Of a stretch of 23,361 nucleotides of DNA, positions 1-7,253 are shown in pieces; position 1 is the stretch's first letter; every line of letters starts with the position of its first letter. The stretch is from Ignavibacteriota bacterium. GTDB taxonomy: Bacteria; Bacteroidota; Ignavibacteria; Tepidaquicellales; Tepidaquicellaceae. The notes beneath the pieces were generated by a model. That model had not been told where the DNA came from, ran no database searches, and saw nothing but the letters and a program-made list of their open reading frames with translations. The stretch spans positions 1 through 23,361 of the forward strand of contig PMIW01000228.1 in NCBI GenBank assembly GCA_003158365.1, in the 5' to 3' direction. Made by a program: the position numbers and the translations under genes.

Positions 1-288
1 GAGGTATCTATTATATAAGGCAAGTTCTTCCTTTTTTATTTATAAACAACAGTTTTAAATATAAAGTTTTATATAAGATTCATATAATTATATAATTTCA
101 AAGAGTGTTTCAAAAAATACGAATATTGTCTTTCAATAAAGAATAATATTGATTATGATTTTTTTTATAAGTAATTTTAATTATAAATTGGCGTATAAAT
201 TATTTACTTTTAATTAAAAAAGTGAGAATTTTTAATATAATTTTATTAAAATTAAAAACAATAATTATATTCTATAATTACCTCGAAA
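1..288. other. AT-rich leader region, no gene seen
   Basis: This stretch is almost entirely A and T, with long A and T runs and no open frame of note. It is upstream of the fucosidase-like gene and probably holds its promoter, but I could not pick out a convincing -33/-7 pair. No Shine-Dalgarno motif precedes the start codon at 289, which is common in Bacteroidota-type genomes. Confidence 0.5.
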
Positions 289-2082
289 ATGAAAAAATTT
301 AACGGATTATATATTTTTGCATTACTGTTTTTATTTTTCAATTCTCATAGTTTAATAGCTCAAAGTCCAGATAAAAAAAATCCCAATCATAATATTGTAA
401 ATAAATACATAAAAAATACTGTTTTTAATAATAATTATAATTACCACAAACCTATTGATTCCCTTGTTGCAAGAAAACTTGCTGAATGGCAAAAATTAAA
501 ATTCGGTTTGATGATGCATTGGGGTCCCTATACACAATGGAACATTATTGAATCCTGGACACTTTGTTCCGATCCTACCTCCCCCTGGAATACAAGAACT
601 GGTCCATATGCTGAAGATTACGACTCATATAAAACTGCTTACGAAAACTTACAACATACTTTCAATCCTTATTTATTAAATCCCAACGATTGGTCGATTG
701 CCGCATCTAATGCAGGCATGAAATATCTCGTTTTTACAGTGAAACATCTTGATGGATTCTGTATGTATAGTTCTAATTTAACAAATTATAATATTTCCGA
801 CACAAGTTGCCCATTTCACTCCGATCCGAGAAATAATATTGCAAATGTAGTTTTTAATGAGTTCCGATCAAAAGGATTCTTTATTGGGATGTACTATTCG
901 AAAGCAGATTGGTATTGCCGTGATTACTGGTGGAAAGCATTTGCAACACCTGGAGTCAGAGTTAATTACACTCCTCAGACTTTTCCGGAAAAATGGGCAA
1001 AATATGTACAGTATATACATAATCAGATAAATGAGCTGATGACAACCCTGGGAAGAGTTGATATTATTTGGCTTGACGCTTGTTGGGTGAATCCACTTGA
1101 TAACAATCAAAATATTCAAATTAGTCAAATTGCTCAAATCGCAAGAACAGCACAACCTGGACTTATAATGGTAAATAGGTATCTTGAAGAGTATGAAGAT
1201 TATCTTACGCCTGAAGAAAAAATGCCGGAAAATCCAATTGACTATCCTTGGGAATTATGTATGCCAATCGGACATGTTTGGGCACATATCGTCGAAGATT
1301 CTTTATTTTATAAGTCAACCGATTCTATCATACATACACTTGCCGAAGTAGCAGGTAAAGGAGGAAATTTATTATTAAATATTGCCCCTAATCAATACGG
1401 ACAATGGCACTATAAAGCATACACCAGATTAACCGAAATTGGAAATTGGATGAATATTAACGGTTCTGCTATTTATGAAACAATACATACCATGCCATTT
1501 AGAGAAAACAATATTTTCTTTACTCTTAAAGGTGATACGACTTTTGCACTGTATCTTAAATACGATAACCAGACTACGATGCCGGCACAAATTTCCTGGT
1601 CTTCACATTTGCCATATTTAAATACTAATATTTATTTGTTAGGATATCCTTTACCTTTAAATTATACTGTGATACAAAATGCAGTTTATGTAAACATTCC
1701 ACCCGAACTTCAGAATAATCCACCGTGCAGACACGCCTGGGTTTTTAAGATAGTCAATAGAAGTCCGATGATTTTTGGTAATAGAAACGAAATAAAATTA
1801 CCGGACAAATATGTTTTATATCAAAATTATCCAAATCCTTTTAATCCAACAACAACAATAAAATTTGACTTACCATCTTTCCATAATAAATTATTGAAAC
1901 CTGTACAATTGAAGATTTATGACATTCTCGGAAGGGAAATTAAAATGCTTGTAAATGAATTCCTTGAACCTGGAACGTATAGCATCAAATTCAAAGGTAA
2001 AGATTTTCCGTCTGGGATTTATTTTATGGAACTGAAAACAAGTGATTATTCTGAGACAAGAAAACTGGTTTTAGCAAAGTAA
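289..2082 (+). CDS. Secreted GH29 alpha-L-fucosidase-like glycosidase with T9SS tail
   Basis: Predicted 597-aa exported glycosidase of family GH29, which hydrolyses alpha-L-fucosyl links by a retaining mechanism. An N-terminal signal peptide (about residues 1-25, ending LIAQS) is followed by the GH29 barrel at about 60-400. Family motifs seen are FGLMMHWGPY (residues 72-81), KHLDGF (152-157), YYSKADWY (202-209), VDIIWLDA with the likely nucleophile D263, PWELC with E322, and LLLNIAP (361-367). A beta-rich stretch follows at about 400-500. The last 80 or so residues carry YQNYPNPFNPTTTIKFDLP and end like a T9SS type A sorting domain, so the enzyme is probably exported and attached to or released from the outer membrane. 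The usual KHHDGF motif reads KHLDGF here, so specificity may differ. The gene stands alone, with a terminator downstream. GH29 is likely; fucose as substrate is inference. Confidence 0.82.
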   Translation: MKKFNGLYIFALLFLFFNSHSLIAQSPDKKNPNHNIVNKYIKNTVFNNNYNYHKPIDSLVARKLAEWQKLKFGLMMHWGPYTQWNIIESWTLCSDPTSPWNTRTGPYAEDYDSYKTAYENLQHTFNPYLLNPNDWSIAASNAGMKYLVFTVKHLDGFCMYSSNLTNYNISDTSCPFHSDPRNNIANVVFNEFRSKGFFIGMYYSKADWYCRDYWWKAFATPGVRVNYTPQTFPEKWAKYVQYIHNQINELMTTLGRVDIIWLDACWVNPLDNNQNIQISQIAQIARTAQPGLIMVNRYLEEYEDYLTPEEKMPENPIDYPWELCMPIGHVWAHIVEDSLFYKSTDSIIHTLAEVAGKGGNLLLNIAPNQYGQWHYKAYTRLTEIGNWMNINGSAIYETIHTMPFRENNIFFTLKGDTTFALYLKYDNQTTMPAQISWSSHLPYLNTNIYLLGYPLPLNYTVIQNAVYVNIPPELQNNPPCRHAWVFKIVNRSPMIFGNRNEIKLPDKYVLYQNYPNPFNPTTTIKFDLPSFHNKLLKPVQLKIYDILGREIKMLVNEFLEPGTYSIKFKGKDFPSGIYFMELKTSDYSETRKLVLAK

Positions 2083-2236
2083 ACACTTTTTTGTTTATAT
2101 ACTCATTTTTGGGGAATATTATTACCTTTTCAATTAATAATCTTCAAAATAGGCTGGAAAGAAACGCTTTTATAAAGAATTAATTATAATTTGATTATAT
2201 TTTTTTTGTTTTTCTGATTAAATAATATTTAAATAG

Positions 2237-2264
2237 CCCGATTTATCAAAACATCGGGTTTTTT
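2237..2264 (+). terminator. Rho-independent terminator after the GH29 gene
   Basis: CCCGAT (2237-2242) pairs perfectly with ATCGGG (2253-2258) across a 10-nt loop and is followed at once by six T. It lies about 155 bases after the fucosidase-like stop codon and ahead of the next gene, so it separates the two transcription units. Confidence 0.8.
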
Positions 2265-2361
2265 ATTTGTGCTGTTTTAATATATTAAACAGGTTAAATT
2301 ATTGTATGTTTTTTGAAACAATTTTGATAAAACCGGGTTTAAAATATAAATCAATTAAATT

Positions 2362-3438
2362 ATGAAAAAGTATAACAATATCTCAATCGGATTTCTGGCT
2401 TTGACTATAATTTTATTCATTAACATAAATATCTACCCTCAGGATAATTTTAAAGTAAGTAAAGATTATGAATCATTTTATAATATCATAAAATCCGGCA
2501 ATGCCGCATCCATTAATAAAATTTCATGGCTGGAAAAATATTCACTCGTTGAAAAAAGCCTTGTAAGCGTAACGCCTGTTACCTTTCCCGATTCCGCTTA
2601 TAAAATTACATTTGAAATCGTTGACCTTGTTAAAGGAAAATATAACAGCTCCTTCGATGAGGGTTCTGTTCTGGGATTTATGGTTGAAAATTGCGAATCA
2701 TTTAAAAATAAATATGGAGATTTTATTAATACCTCCTGCTGGCTTTATGCGGATAATCCCGAAGATGCTCTCGGTATCGTAAAAAGCGGAATTAATTTTG
2801 AGGTTGACCAGAAATATGCGATTGAAGGAGAACTGGTAAATGTATTTAATAGAATATGTAATGTTGATAATCATAAACCGCGTCCCGTAAAAAAACCCGC
2901 AGTGTATCTTTATCCCGCAGAAAATATGAATGTAAGCGTTAAAGTTGAAGTTAACGGCAAACTGACCCTCACAGAACCGCCTTATGAAAACGGCTGGAAC
3001 GTAAGCGCAACACCGGAAGGATTAATTGACAATAAGTACGATTACCTTTTCTACGAAGCTAACCTGAACAAAATTGAACTTCCGGAAGAAGGATGGATTG
3101 TCGAATTTAAAAACCTTGAAAAATGGCTCGATGAATATCTGCCGCAATTAGGATTAAACACAAAAGAAAAAGACCAGTTCAAAGAATACTGGCTTAAAAA
3201 CTTAAGAAAATCAAAATACTACGAAATAAAACTTCTCGATAAAAAATTCCTCGAAGATAATATGAAACTGATTATTTCGCCCAAACCGCAATCTGTTCTC
3301 CGGCTGAATTTTTACTTCAAACCGGTATCGGAAGACAGAAAAATTACACATCCTGTCATTACTAAATTCGACAGAGATGGCTTTACAGTTGTCGAATGGG
3401 GCGGAATTAATGAAGGTGATTTGAAAATTATTCCCTGA
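2362..3438 (+). CDS. Secreted protein of unknown function with a KPAVYLYP-type C-terminal domain
   Basis: 358-aa protein with a signal peptide (residues 1-26, hydrophobic core FLALTIILFININI). The N-terminal half (about 30-165) matches no family I can name; it has two cysteines, C111 and C126, that could pair after export. From about residue 178 to the end it resembles an uncharacterised domain found in many bacteria that opens with KPAVYLYP, continues with ENGWNVSATPEG and a YDYLFYEA segment, and closes with a hydrophobic strand plus FTVVEWGG. I recognise the sequence pattern but know of no assigned function. It stands alone between two terminated units. Export to the periplasm or outside is inferred from the signal peptide; no T9SS tail or lipobox is seen. 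Confidence 0.75.
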   Translation: MKKYNNISIGFLALTIILFININIYPQDNFKVSKDYESFYNIIKSGNAASINKISWLEKYSLVEKSLVSVTPVTFPDSAYKITFEIVDLVKGKYNSSFDEGSVLGFMVENCESFKNKYGDFINTSCWLYADNPEDALGIVKSGINFEVDQKYAIEGELVNVFNRICNVDNHKPRPVKKPAVYLYPAENMNVSVKVEVNGKLTLTEPPYENGWNVSATPEGLIDNKYDYLFYEANLNKIELPEEGWIVEFKNLEKWLDEYLPQLGLNTKEKDQFKEYWLKNLRKSKYYEIKLLDKKFLEDNMKLIISPKPQSVLRLNFYFKPVSEDRKITHPVITKFDRDGFTVVEWGGINEGDLKIIP

Positions 3439-3622
3439 AATATATTTTCAATAACATCATCTTCACTTTTTCACGCCTGGTAATTATTGCGTATTTGACA
3501 ATATATTTGCAAATTGAACTAATGTGATGTAAAAACAGTTTATATTCACATACTTCATTGTATATATTTTTTACAGTTGGTAATTTTCTGTATTACTATT
3601 TAATTAATTAAATTCTTATAAT

Positions 3623-4666
3623 ATGATAAAAGCAAAAGGATATGCAGCACAATCTGCAAAAAGCAATTTAGCTCCCTGGAATTTTCAAAGACGCGAAGTC
3701 GGACCTCACGATGTACAGTTTGATATTTTATTCTGCGGTGTATGCCACTCAGACCTGCACCAGGTTAAAGATGAGTGGGGCGGCTCGATTTTCCCCATGG
3801 TTCCGGGACATGAACTTGTCGGTAAAGTAATAAAAGTAGGCGAGCACGTGAAAAAATACAAAGCGGGCGATCTTGTCGGGGTCGGATGCATGGTGGATTC
3901 CTGCAGAACCTGCGATAACTGCAAAGAAGGTCTCGAACAGTTTTGCTCAAACGGTAACATTATGACTTATAATGGTTACGAGAAAGATAAAAAAACTCCT
4001 ACGTACGGCGGATACTCAAATACAATTGTCGTAAACGAAGATTTTGTTTTGCGTGTATCGGAAAAATTAAATCTCGCCGCAGTTGCACCACTGCTCTGCG
4101 CAGGTATTACAACTTATTCTCCGCTAAGACACTGGAAAGTCGGCAAGGGTCATAAACTTGGTGTTGTAGGACTCGGAGGTCTCGGACACATGGCTGTAAA
4201 ATTCGGAGCATCATTCGGCGCGGAAGTTACAGTGTTGAGTTCATCGGCTAAGAAAAAAGAAGACGCATTTAAATTAGGCGCACATAAATTCGTTGTAACA
4301 TCAGATGAAGAACAGTTTAAAAATGTTACCGGTTATTTCGATTTTATACTCGATACCGTTTCTGCTAAGCACGATTATAATTCATATTTAACATTGCTTA
4401 AAGCAAACGGAGTTCATATATGTGTCGGTGCTCCTCCTGCACCTGCGGAAATATCGGCGTTCAATTTAATAATGCAAAGAAGAAGCCTTGCAGGCTCTCT
4501 AATCGGCGGCATCCCCGAAACTCAGGAAATGCTTGATTACTGCGCCGAGCATAACATCGTATCCGAAATCGAACTGATAGATATAAAAGATATTAACACA
4601 GCCTACGAAAGAATGCTGAAAAGTGATGTCCGCTACCGCTTCGTGATTGATATTGCGACTTTGTAA
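3623..4666 (+). CDS. Zinc-dependent NAD(P)H alcohol/aldehyde dehydrogenase, YahK/cinnamyl-alcohol type
   Basis: 347-aa cytoplasmic medium-chain dehydrogenase that interconverts alcohols and aldehydes with NAD(P)(H). The GroES-like catalytic domain carries the likely catalytic zinc ligands C41 (in GVCHSD), H63-E64 (in PGHE) and C159 (in LLCAGITTY). Structural zinc is bound by C94, C97, C100 and C108, spaced as in the family. The Rossmann domain has GLGGLG at 183-188. Overall pattern and length fit the YahK/Adh cinnamyl-alcohol-dehydrogenase-like group, in which aldehyde reduction with NADPH is usual; the natural substrate cannot be read from sequence. The 184-base upstream gap contains TATATTTG at 3502-3509, which fits the Bacteroidota -7 box but has no clear -33 partner. 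A strong terminator follows, so it is probably monocistronic. Confidence 0.92.
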   Translation: MIKAKGYAAQSAKSNLAPWNFQRREVGPHDVQFDILFCGVCHSDLHQVKDEWGGSIFPMVPGHELVGKVIKVGEHVKKYKAGDLVGVGCMVDSCRTCDNCKEGLEQFCSNGNIMTYNGYEKDKKTPTYGGYSNTIVVNEDFVLRVSEKLNLAAVAPLLCAGITTYSPLRHWKVGKGHKLGVVGLGGLGHMAVKFGASFGAEVTVLSSSAKKKEDAFKLGAHKFVVTSDEEQFKNVTGYFDFILDTVSAKHDYNSYLTLLKANGVHICVGAPPAPAEISAFNLIMQRRSLAGSLIGGIPETQEMLDYCAEHNIVSEIELIDIKDINTAYERMLKSDVRYRFVIDIATL

Positions 4667-4683
4667 ATACAGAAAAACCTTAT

Positions 4684-4724
4684 AAAATGCGTTCCTGAAT
4701 TTATATTTTGGAACGCATTTTTTT
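4684..4724 (+). terminator. Strong rho-independent terminator after the alcohol dehydrogenase
   Basis: AAAATGCGTTCC (4684-4695) pairs perfectly over 12 bp with GGAACGCATTTT (4710-4721) across a 14-nt loop, and the T run continues to 4724. It starts 18 bases after the dehydrogenase stop codon. Confidence 0.9.
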
Positions 4725-4750
4725 ACTCGTTCCTATCGCGCGCTTAATGC

Positions 4751-4845
4751 GTCCCGATATGTCGGGACTCCTGCGTGGGAATGCAACCCCTTTGTCATCC
4801 CGGCTCTCACCCCCATTGTCATCCCGGAATGCTTTAGTCCGGGAT
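4751..4845. repeat. REP-like palindromes with a TTGTCATCCCGG direct repeat
   Basis: GTCCCGA (4751-4757) pairs with TCGGGAC (4762-4768) over a 4-nt loop. A 12-bp direct repeat, TTGTCATCCCGG, lies at 4792-4803 and 4816-4827. The second copy runs into a hairpin of ATCCCGGA (4821-4828) with TCCGGGAT (4838-4845) around a 9-nt loop. The GC-rich composition and short perfect stems beside a terminator fit a dispersed intergenic (REP-type) element. I infer that further copies occur elsewhere in the genome; that cannot be tested from this window. Confidence 0.6.
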
Positions 4846-4903
4846 CTCGTTCTTTACATCACGTTACCAAGCCCCGATCGAAGATGTTGAAAATCCGCTG
4901 AGT

Positions 4904-4918
4904 GGACGCCGTGGCGGA
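4904..4918 (-). repeat. Divergent copy of the dispersed TCCGCC(G/A)CGGCG element
   Basis: The minus strand reads TCCGCCACGGCGTCC, a variant of the 14-bp element found at 5040-5053 and 13203-13216. It lies in the same gene-free region as the 5040 copy. Confidence 0.4.
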
Positions 4919-5039
4919 TGTGCTATCCTCTAAGAAAATTTTCCCCCTTGATTTTTAATTTTATTACCCATATATTAATATGGTGTACTATGTTCTTTGA
5001 CAACTTCGAGGTATGGTTTCTGAAATCAAATTTAAGCAA

Positions 5040-5053
5040 TCCGCCGCGGCGAA
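5040..5053 (+). repeat. Dispersed GC-rich palindrome, copy B
   Basis: TCCGCCGCGGCGAA, with the perfect 10-bp palindrome CGCCGCGGCG at its core. The same 14 bases occur inverted at 13203-13216. A 10-bp all-GC palindrome is unexpected by chance in such AT-rich intergenic DNA. Confidence 0.5.
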
Positions 5054-5098
5054 CAGCAAAACAACAAGAACAACGTTTCCGATGATTTTATTTCCCTT

Positions 5099-5145
5099 AG
5101 GTGAAGTTCAGGTGAAGTAAAATACCAAAAAAAGTTCACCTTTTT
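5099..5145 (+). repeat. 11-bp repeat block 1 (degenerate)
   Basis: Two 11-bp units, AGGTGAAGTTC (5099-5109) and AGGTGAAGTAA (5110-5120), are followed by an A-rich hairpin (AAAAAG at 5129-5134 with CTTTTT at 5140-5145, loop TTCAC). TTCACCT at 5135-5141 is also complementary to AGGTGAA at 5110-5116. The layout echoes blocks 2 and 3 but with a different core and only two clear units. Confidence 0.45.
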
Positions 5146-5201
5146 CTTAAAAAGTTACACCGAACTGGTTTTAAAGTGCTGTTTTTTAGCTAAAAATCGA
5201 G

Positions 5202-5242
5202 AAGTACCACAAAAGTACTACAAAAGTACTACACTTTTTTTT
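5202..5242 (+). repeat. 11-bp repeat block 2 ending in eight T
   Basis: Three consecutive units, AAGTACCACAA (5202-5212), AAGTACTACAA (5213-5223) and AAGTACTACAC (5224-5234), are followed by eight T (5235-5242). The last unit and its flanks can form an AAAAGT/ACTTTT stem before the T run. Confidence 0.75.
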
Positions 5243-5280
5243 CACTTTTAAGATATGCCGTTTTTTGCTTGTTTTTCAAG

Positions 5281-5321
5281 AAGTGATACAAATGTGATAC
5301 AAAAGTGATACACTTTTTTTT
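5281..5321 (+). repeat. 11-bp repeat block 3 ending in eight T
   Basis: Three units, AAGTGATACAA (5281-5291), ATGTGATACAA (5292-5302) and AAGTGATACAC (5303-5313), are followed by eight T (5314-5321). The architecture is the same as block 2, 79 bases upstream, but the core is changed (GTGATAC in place of GTACTAC). AAAAGTG, ATA, CACTTTT forms a perfect 7-bp stem directly before the rest of the T run, so this could end transcription on the plus strand. The 5'-nucleotidase start is about 60 bases further on. Confidence 0.75.
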
Positions 5322-5380
5322 CATTTTATATCTTTAAAAATTGTTACATCTTATTGAAATTCTAAACCGAAAAAGTCTAA

Positions 5381-6925
5381 ATGAAAAAATATTTAATTAT
5401 AACTCTTCTGTTTCTTTTTGTTCTGCCCGGGTATTCGCAGGATTCTGACAACGAAAATATTAAGGATGTTACTATTCTTCACTGGAACGATTTCCACGCA
5501 AGAAACACGGCATATAAAATTAACAAAAAAGATTCTACGGGTCAGCAGGTACAGGTATTCGTGGGCGGCACTTCGAGCATGCTCGGATATATTAATAAAT
5601 ACAGGGATAATAAAACCCTTTTGCTGAACGGCGGTGATGATTTCCAGGGAACACCTATTTCTTCAATCACGAGAGGTTATTCCCAGATTGAACTTCTGAA
5701 TCTTTATAAACTCGATGCATTTGTTCTTGGAAACCACGACTTCGATTACGGTATGTACTCTCTCGATTCTGCTCTAAAGGGTGCAAATTATGAATTCCTC
5801 GCCGCGAATCTTGCATATAAAGGAAAAACAAAAACATTTGCCAAGCCTTATCTGATTAAAAATATAAACGGGATTAAAATAGGAATTATAGGTGTATCCC
5901 CGATGGACCTGATGACACTTACTCTTCCGAAAAATGTTTCGGATATTCAAATGCTAAATACCGATTCGGCAATCGCAGCGGATATTACTATTCTTAAAAA
6001 AGAAAAATGCAATCTTATTATACTTCTCTCGCACAACGGCGAAGACAGGGACAAGGATTTTGCGGAAAAATTTCATAAAGATATCGATATTATTATCGGC
6101 GGACACTCACATACTCCGATTTTCAGACCCGAAATAGTCGACGGTGTATTAATCTGCCAGGCAGGCTCTTACGGCAGGTGGCTCGGTAAACTGGATATTA
6201 AAGTCGATATAAAAAAAGATACCGTAGTTAAATACTTCGGAAAACTTTACGAAACAATTTTCGATTCTGCAGTTTATGATAAGCCCGCGGAAGAAAAAGT
6301 CGAAAAGATGATTGCCTCAATCGAACCCGAAATGAAAAGACCTATCGGAACACTGCTTTCCGACTGGAAGAAAAATAATCTCGGGCAGTGGGAAACAGAT
6401 GCTATCAGGGAAAAACTTCAGACCGATATCGCATTTTTAAATTCAGGCAGCATAAGAAAAACTATGATAAAAGGTGATATAACGGTCGGTGATGTCTGGG
6501 AAATTAACCCGTTCGGAAACTCGATGATGAAATTTTCCGTTACGGGAAAAACACTGAAGAAAATGATTGCAAACAGCATAAGAATGTCATCCAAAGGAAA
6601 AGACAATCCCGAGTACGATAATATTCTTTTGTCGGGTATATATGTCGAGTTTTATTCGAAGAATATAACACCCGAATCCGATGACTTCATTACCAAAATC
6701 ACTGTAGGCGGCAGCGACCTGAACGAAAATAATAATTACTCGGTTTCAACTAACAATTACACTGTATCACAGCTGAAAAAATACTTCGGTGAGATCCCGG
6801 AGGAAATAAAAGCCGAAGACACAAATATCCTGGACCGCGACCTGATTATCGAAGCCGTTCAGAAACAAAAGGAAATAAATTCCGTATTTGAAAAGAGAAT
6901 CATTGATAAGAGTACAGAGCAGTAA
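5381..6925 (+). CDS. Periplasmic 5'-nucleotidase / UshA-family metallophosphoesterase
   Basis: 514-aa exported phosphohydrolase that removes phosphate from nucleotides, or related diesters, for scavenging. A signal peptide occupies residues 1-20 (ending PGYSQ). The N-terminal calcineurin-like domain has the di-metal motifs HWNDFH (D37, H39), GGDDFQG (D86), GNHDFDYG (N118-H119-D120), the LLSHNGE segment (H218) and GGHSHT (H242, H244). The C-terminal 5'-nucleotidase domain (about 320-500) includes FLNSGSIRKTMIKGDIT and the INPFGN segment, which in the family shape the substrate pocket. Length and domain order fit the UshA/YfkN group. There is no anchor or T9SS tail, so a free periplasmic enzyme is likely. 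The yggX-like gene starts 32 bases downstream with no terminator between, suggesting one transcript. The exact substrate is not determined. Confidence 0.92.
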   Translation: MKKYLIITLLFLFVLPGYSQDSDNENIKDVTILHWNDFHARNTAYKINKKDSTGQQVQVFVGGTSSMLGYINKYRDNKTLLLNGGDDFQGTPISSITRGYSQIELLNLYKLDAFVLGNHDFDYGMYSLDSALKGANYEFLAANLAYKGKTKTFAKPYLIKNINGIKIGIIGVSPMDLMTLTLPKNVSDIQMLNTDSAIAADITILKKEKCNLIILLSHNGEDRDKDFAEKFHKDIDIIIGGHSHTPIFRPEIVDGVLICQAGSYGRWLGKLDIKVDIKKDTVVKYFGKLYETIFDSAVYDKPAEEKVEKMIASIEPEMKRPIGTLLSDWKKNNLGQWETDAIREKLQTDIAFLNSGSIRKTMIKGDITVGDVWEINPFGNSMMKFSVTGKTLKKMIANSIRMSSKGKDNPEYDNILLSGIYVEFYSKNITPESDDFITKITVGGSDLNENNNYSVSTNNYTVSQLKKYFGEIPEEIKAEDTNILDRDLIIEAVQKQKEINSVFEKRIIDKSTEQ

Positions 6926-6957
6926 TTATTTAATAAATTATAATAAATACCGAATAA

Positions 6958-7233
6958 ATGGCAGAAGAAAGAATCGTACATTGCGTTAAGCTTGACAAGG
7001 ATTTGCCGGGTCTTGCAAAACCTCCCATTCCCGGTGAAACGGGTCAAATGGTTTTTGATAATGTTTCAAAAGAAGCATTCAAAATGTTTCTCGATTATTT
7101 TAAAATGGTAATAAATGAATACAGGCTGGACCTGACTTCTCCCGAATCCGATAAAATTTTCGAAGACCAGATGAAAGAATTTTTCTTCGGAAAAGGGGGG
7201 AAACTGCCCGAGCAATACAGACCTGAAAATTAA
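6958..7233 (+). CDS. YggX-like Fe(II)-trafficking / oxidative-damage protection protein
   Basis: 91-aa cytoplasmic protein resembling YggX, which in enterobacteria protects iron-sulfur proteins from oxidative damage and is thought to handle Fe(II). Family features visible are an early cysteine (C9), PGETGQ (25-30), NVSKEAFKMFLDYF in place of the usual SKEAW-type helix, the INEYRLD segment, and a C-terminal run with QMKEFFFG followed by a tyrosine and PE. Length matches the usual 85-92 residues. It lies between the 5'-nucleotidase and the phosphatase gene on the same strand with short gaps (32 and 20 bases), so the three may be co-transcribed. YggX is best known from proteobacteria, so its presence here is of note. 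The assignment rests on motif memory alone. Confidence 0.8.
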   Translation: MAEERIVHCVKLDKDLPGLAKPPIPGETGQMVFDNVSKEAFKMFLDYFKMVINEYRLDLTSPESDKIFEDQMKEFFFGKGGKLPEQYRPEN

Positions 7234-7240
7234 AAAAAAG

Positions 7241-7248
7241 TAACTTTG
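7241..7248 (+). promoter_or_regulatory. Possible Bacteroidota-type -7 box (TAACTTTG)
   Basis: TAACTTTG is an exact match to the Bacteroidota -7 consensus TAnnTTTG and lies 5 bases before the phosphatase start codon. If used, the transcript would begin at or next to the ATG (leaderless). No convincing -33 TTTG is seen, so this may be chance. Confidence 0.25.
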
Positions 7249-7253
7249 TTCTT

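Larger units (their letters stand above)
4725..5380. other. Repeat-rich region without a gene
   Basis: About 650 bases with no credible coding frame. From left to right it holds two GC-rich hairpins and a 12-bp direct repeat, two related CGCC(G/A)CGGCG elements, a 6-bp-arm inverted repeat near 4968-4983, and blocks of 11-bp tandem repeats that end about 60 bases before the 5'-nucleotidase start. Base composition switches from GC-rich in the palindromes to A/T-run-rich in the tandem repeats. The promoter of the 5'-nucleotidase gene must lie in or just after the last repeat block, but no clear -33/-7 pair was found. Confidence 0.7.

Noticed and set aside
4708..4890. 60-aa open frame after the alcohol dehydrogenase
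   Set aside because: It starts inside the terminator loop and is made of REP-like palindromes and direct repeats; no ribosome site and no protein-like pattern.
4968..4983. CCATAT...ATATGG inverted repeat
   Set aside because: Six-bp AT-rich arms are expected by chance in such AT-rich DNA; not reported as a site.
5040..5380. Plasmid-type origin (iterons) or CRISPR array
   Set aside because: Only three short units per block, no spacers of uniform length, and no replication or cas gene nearby.
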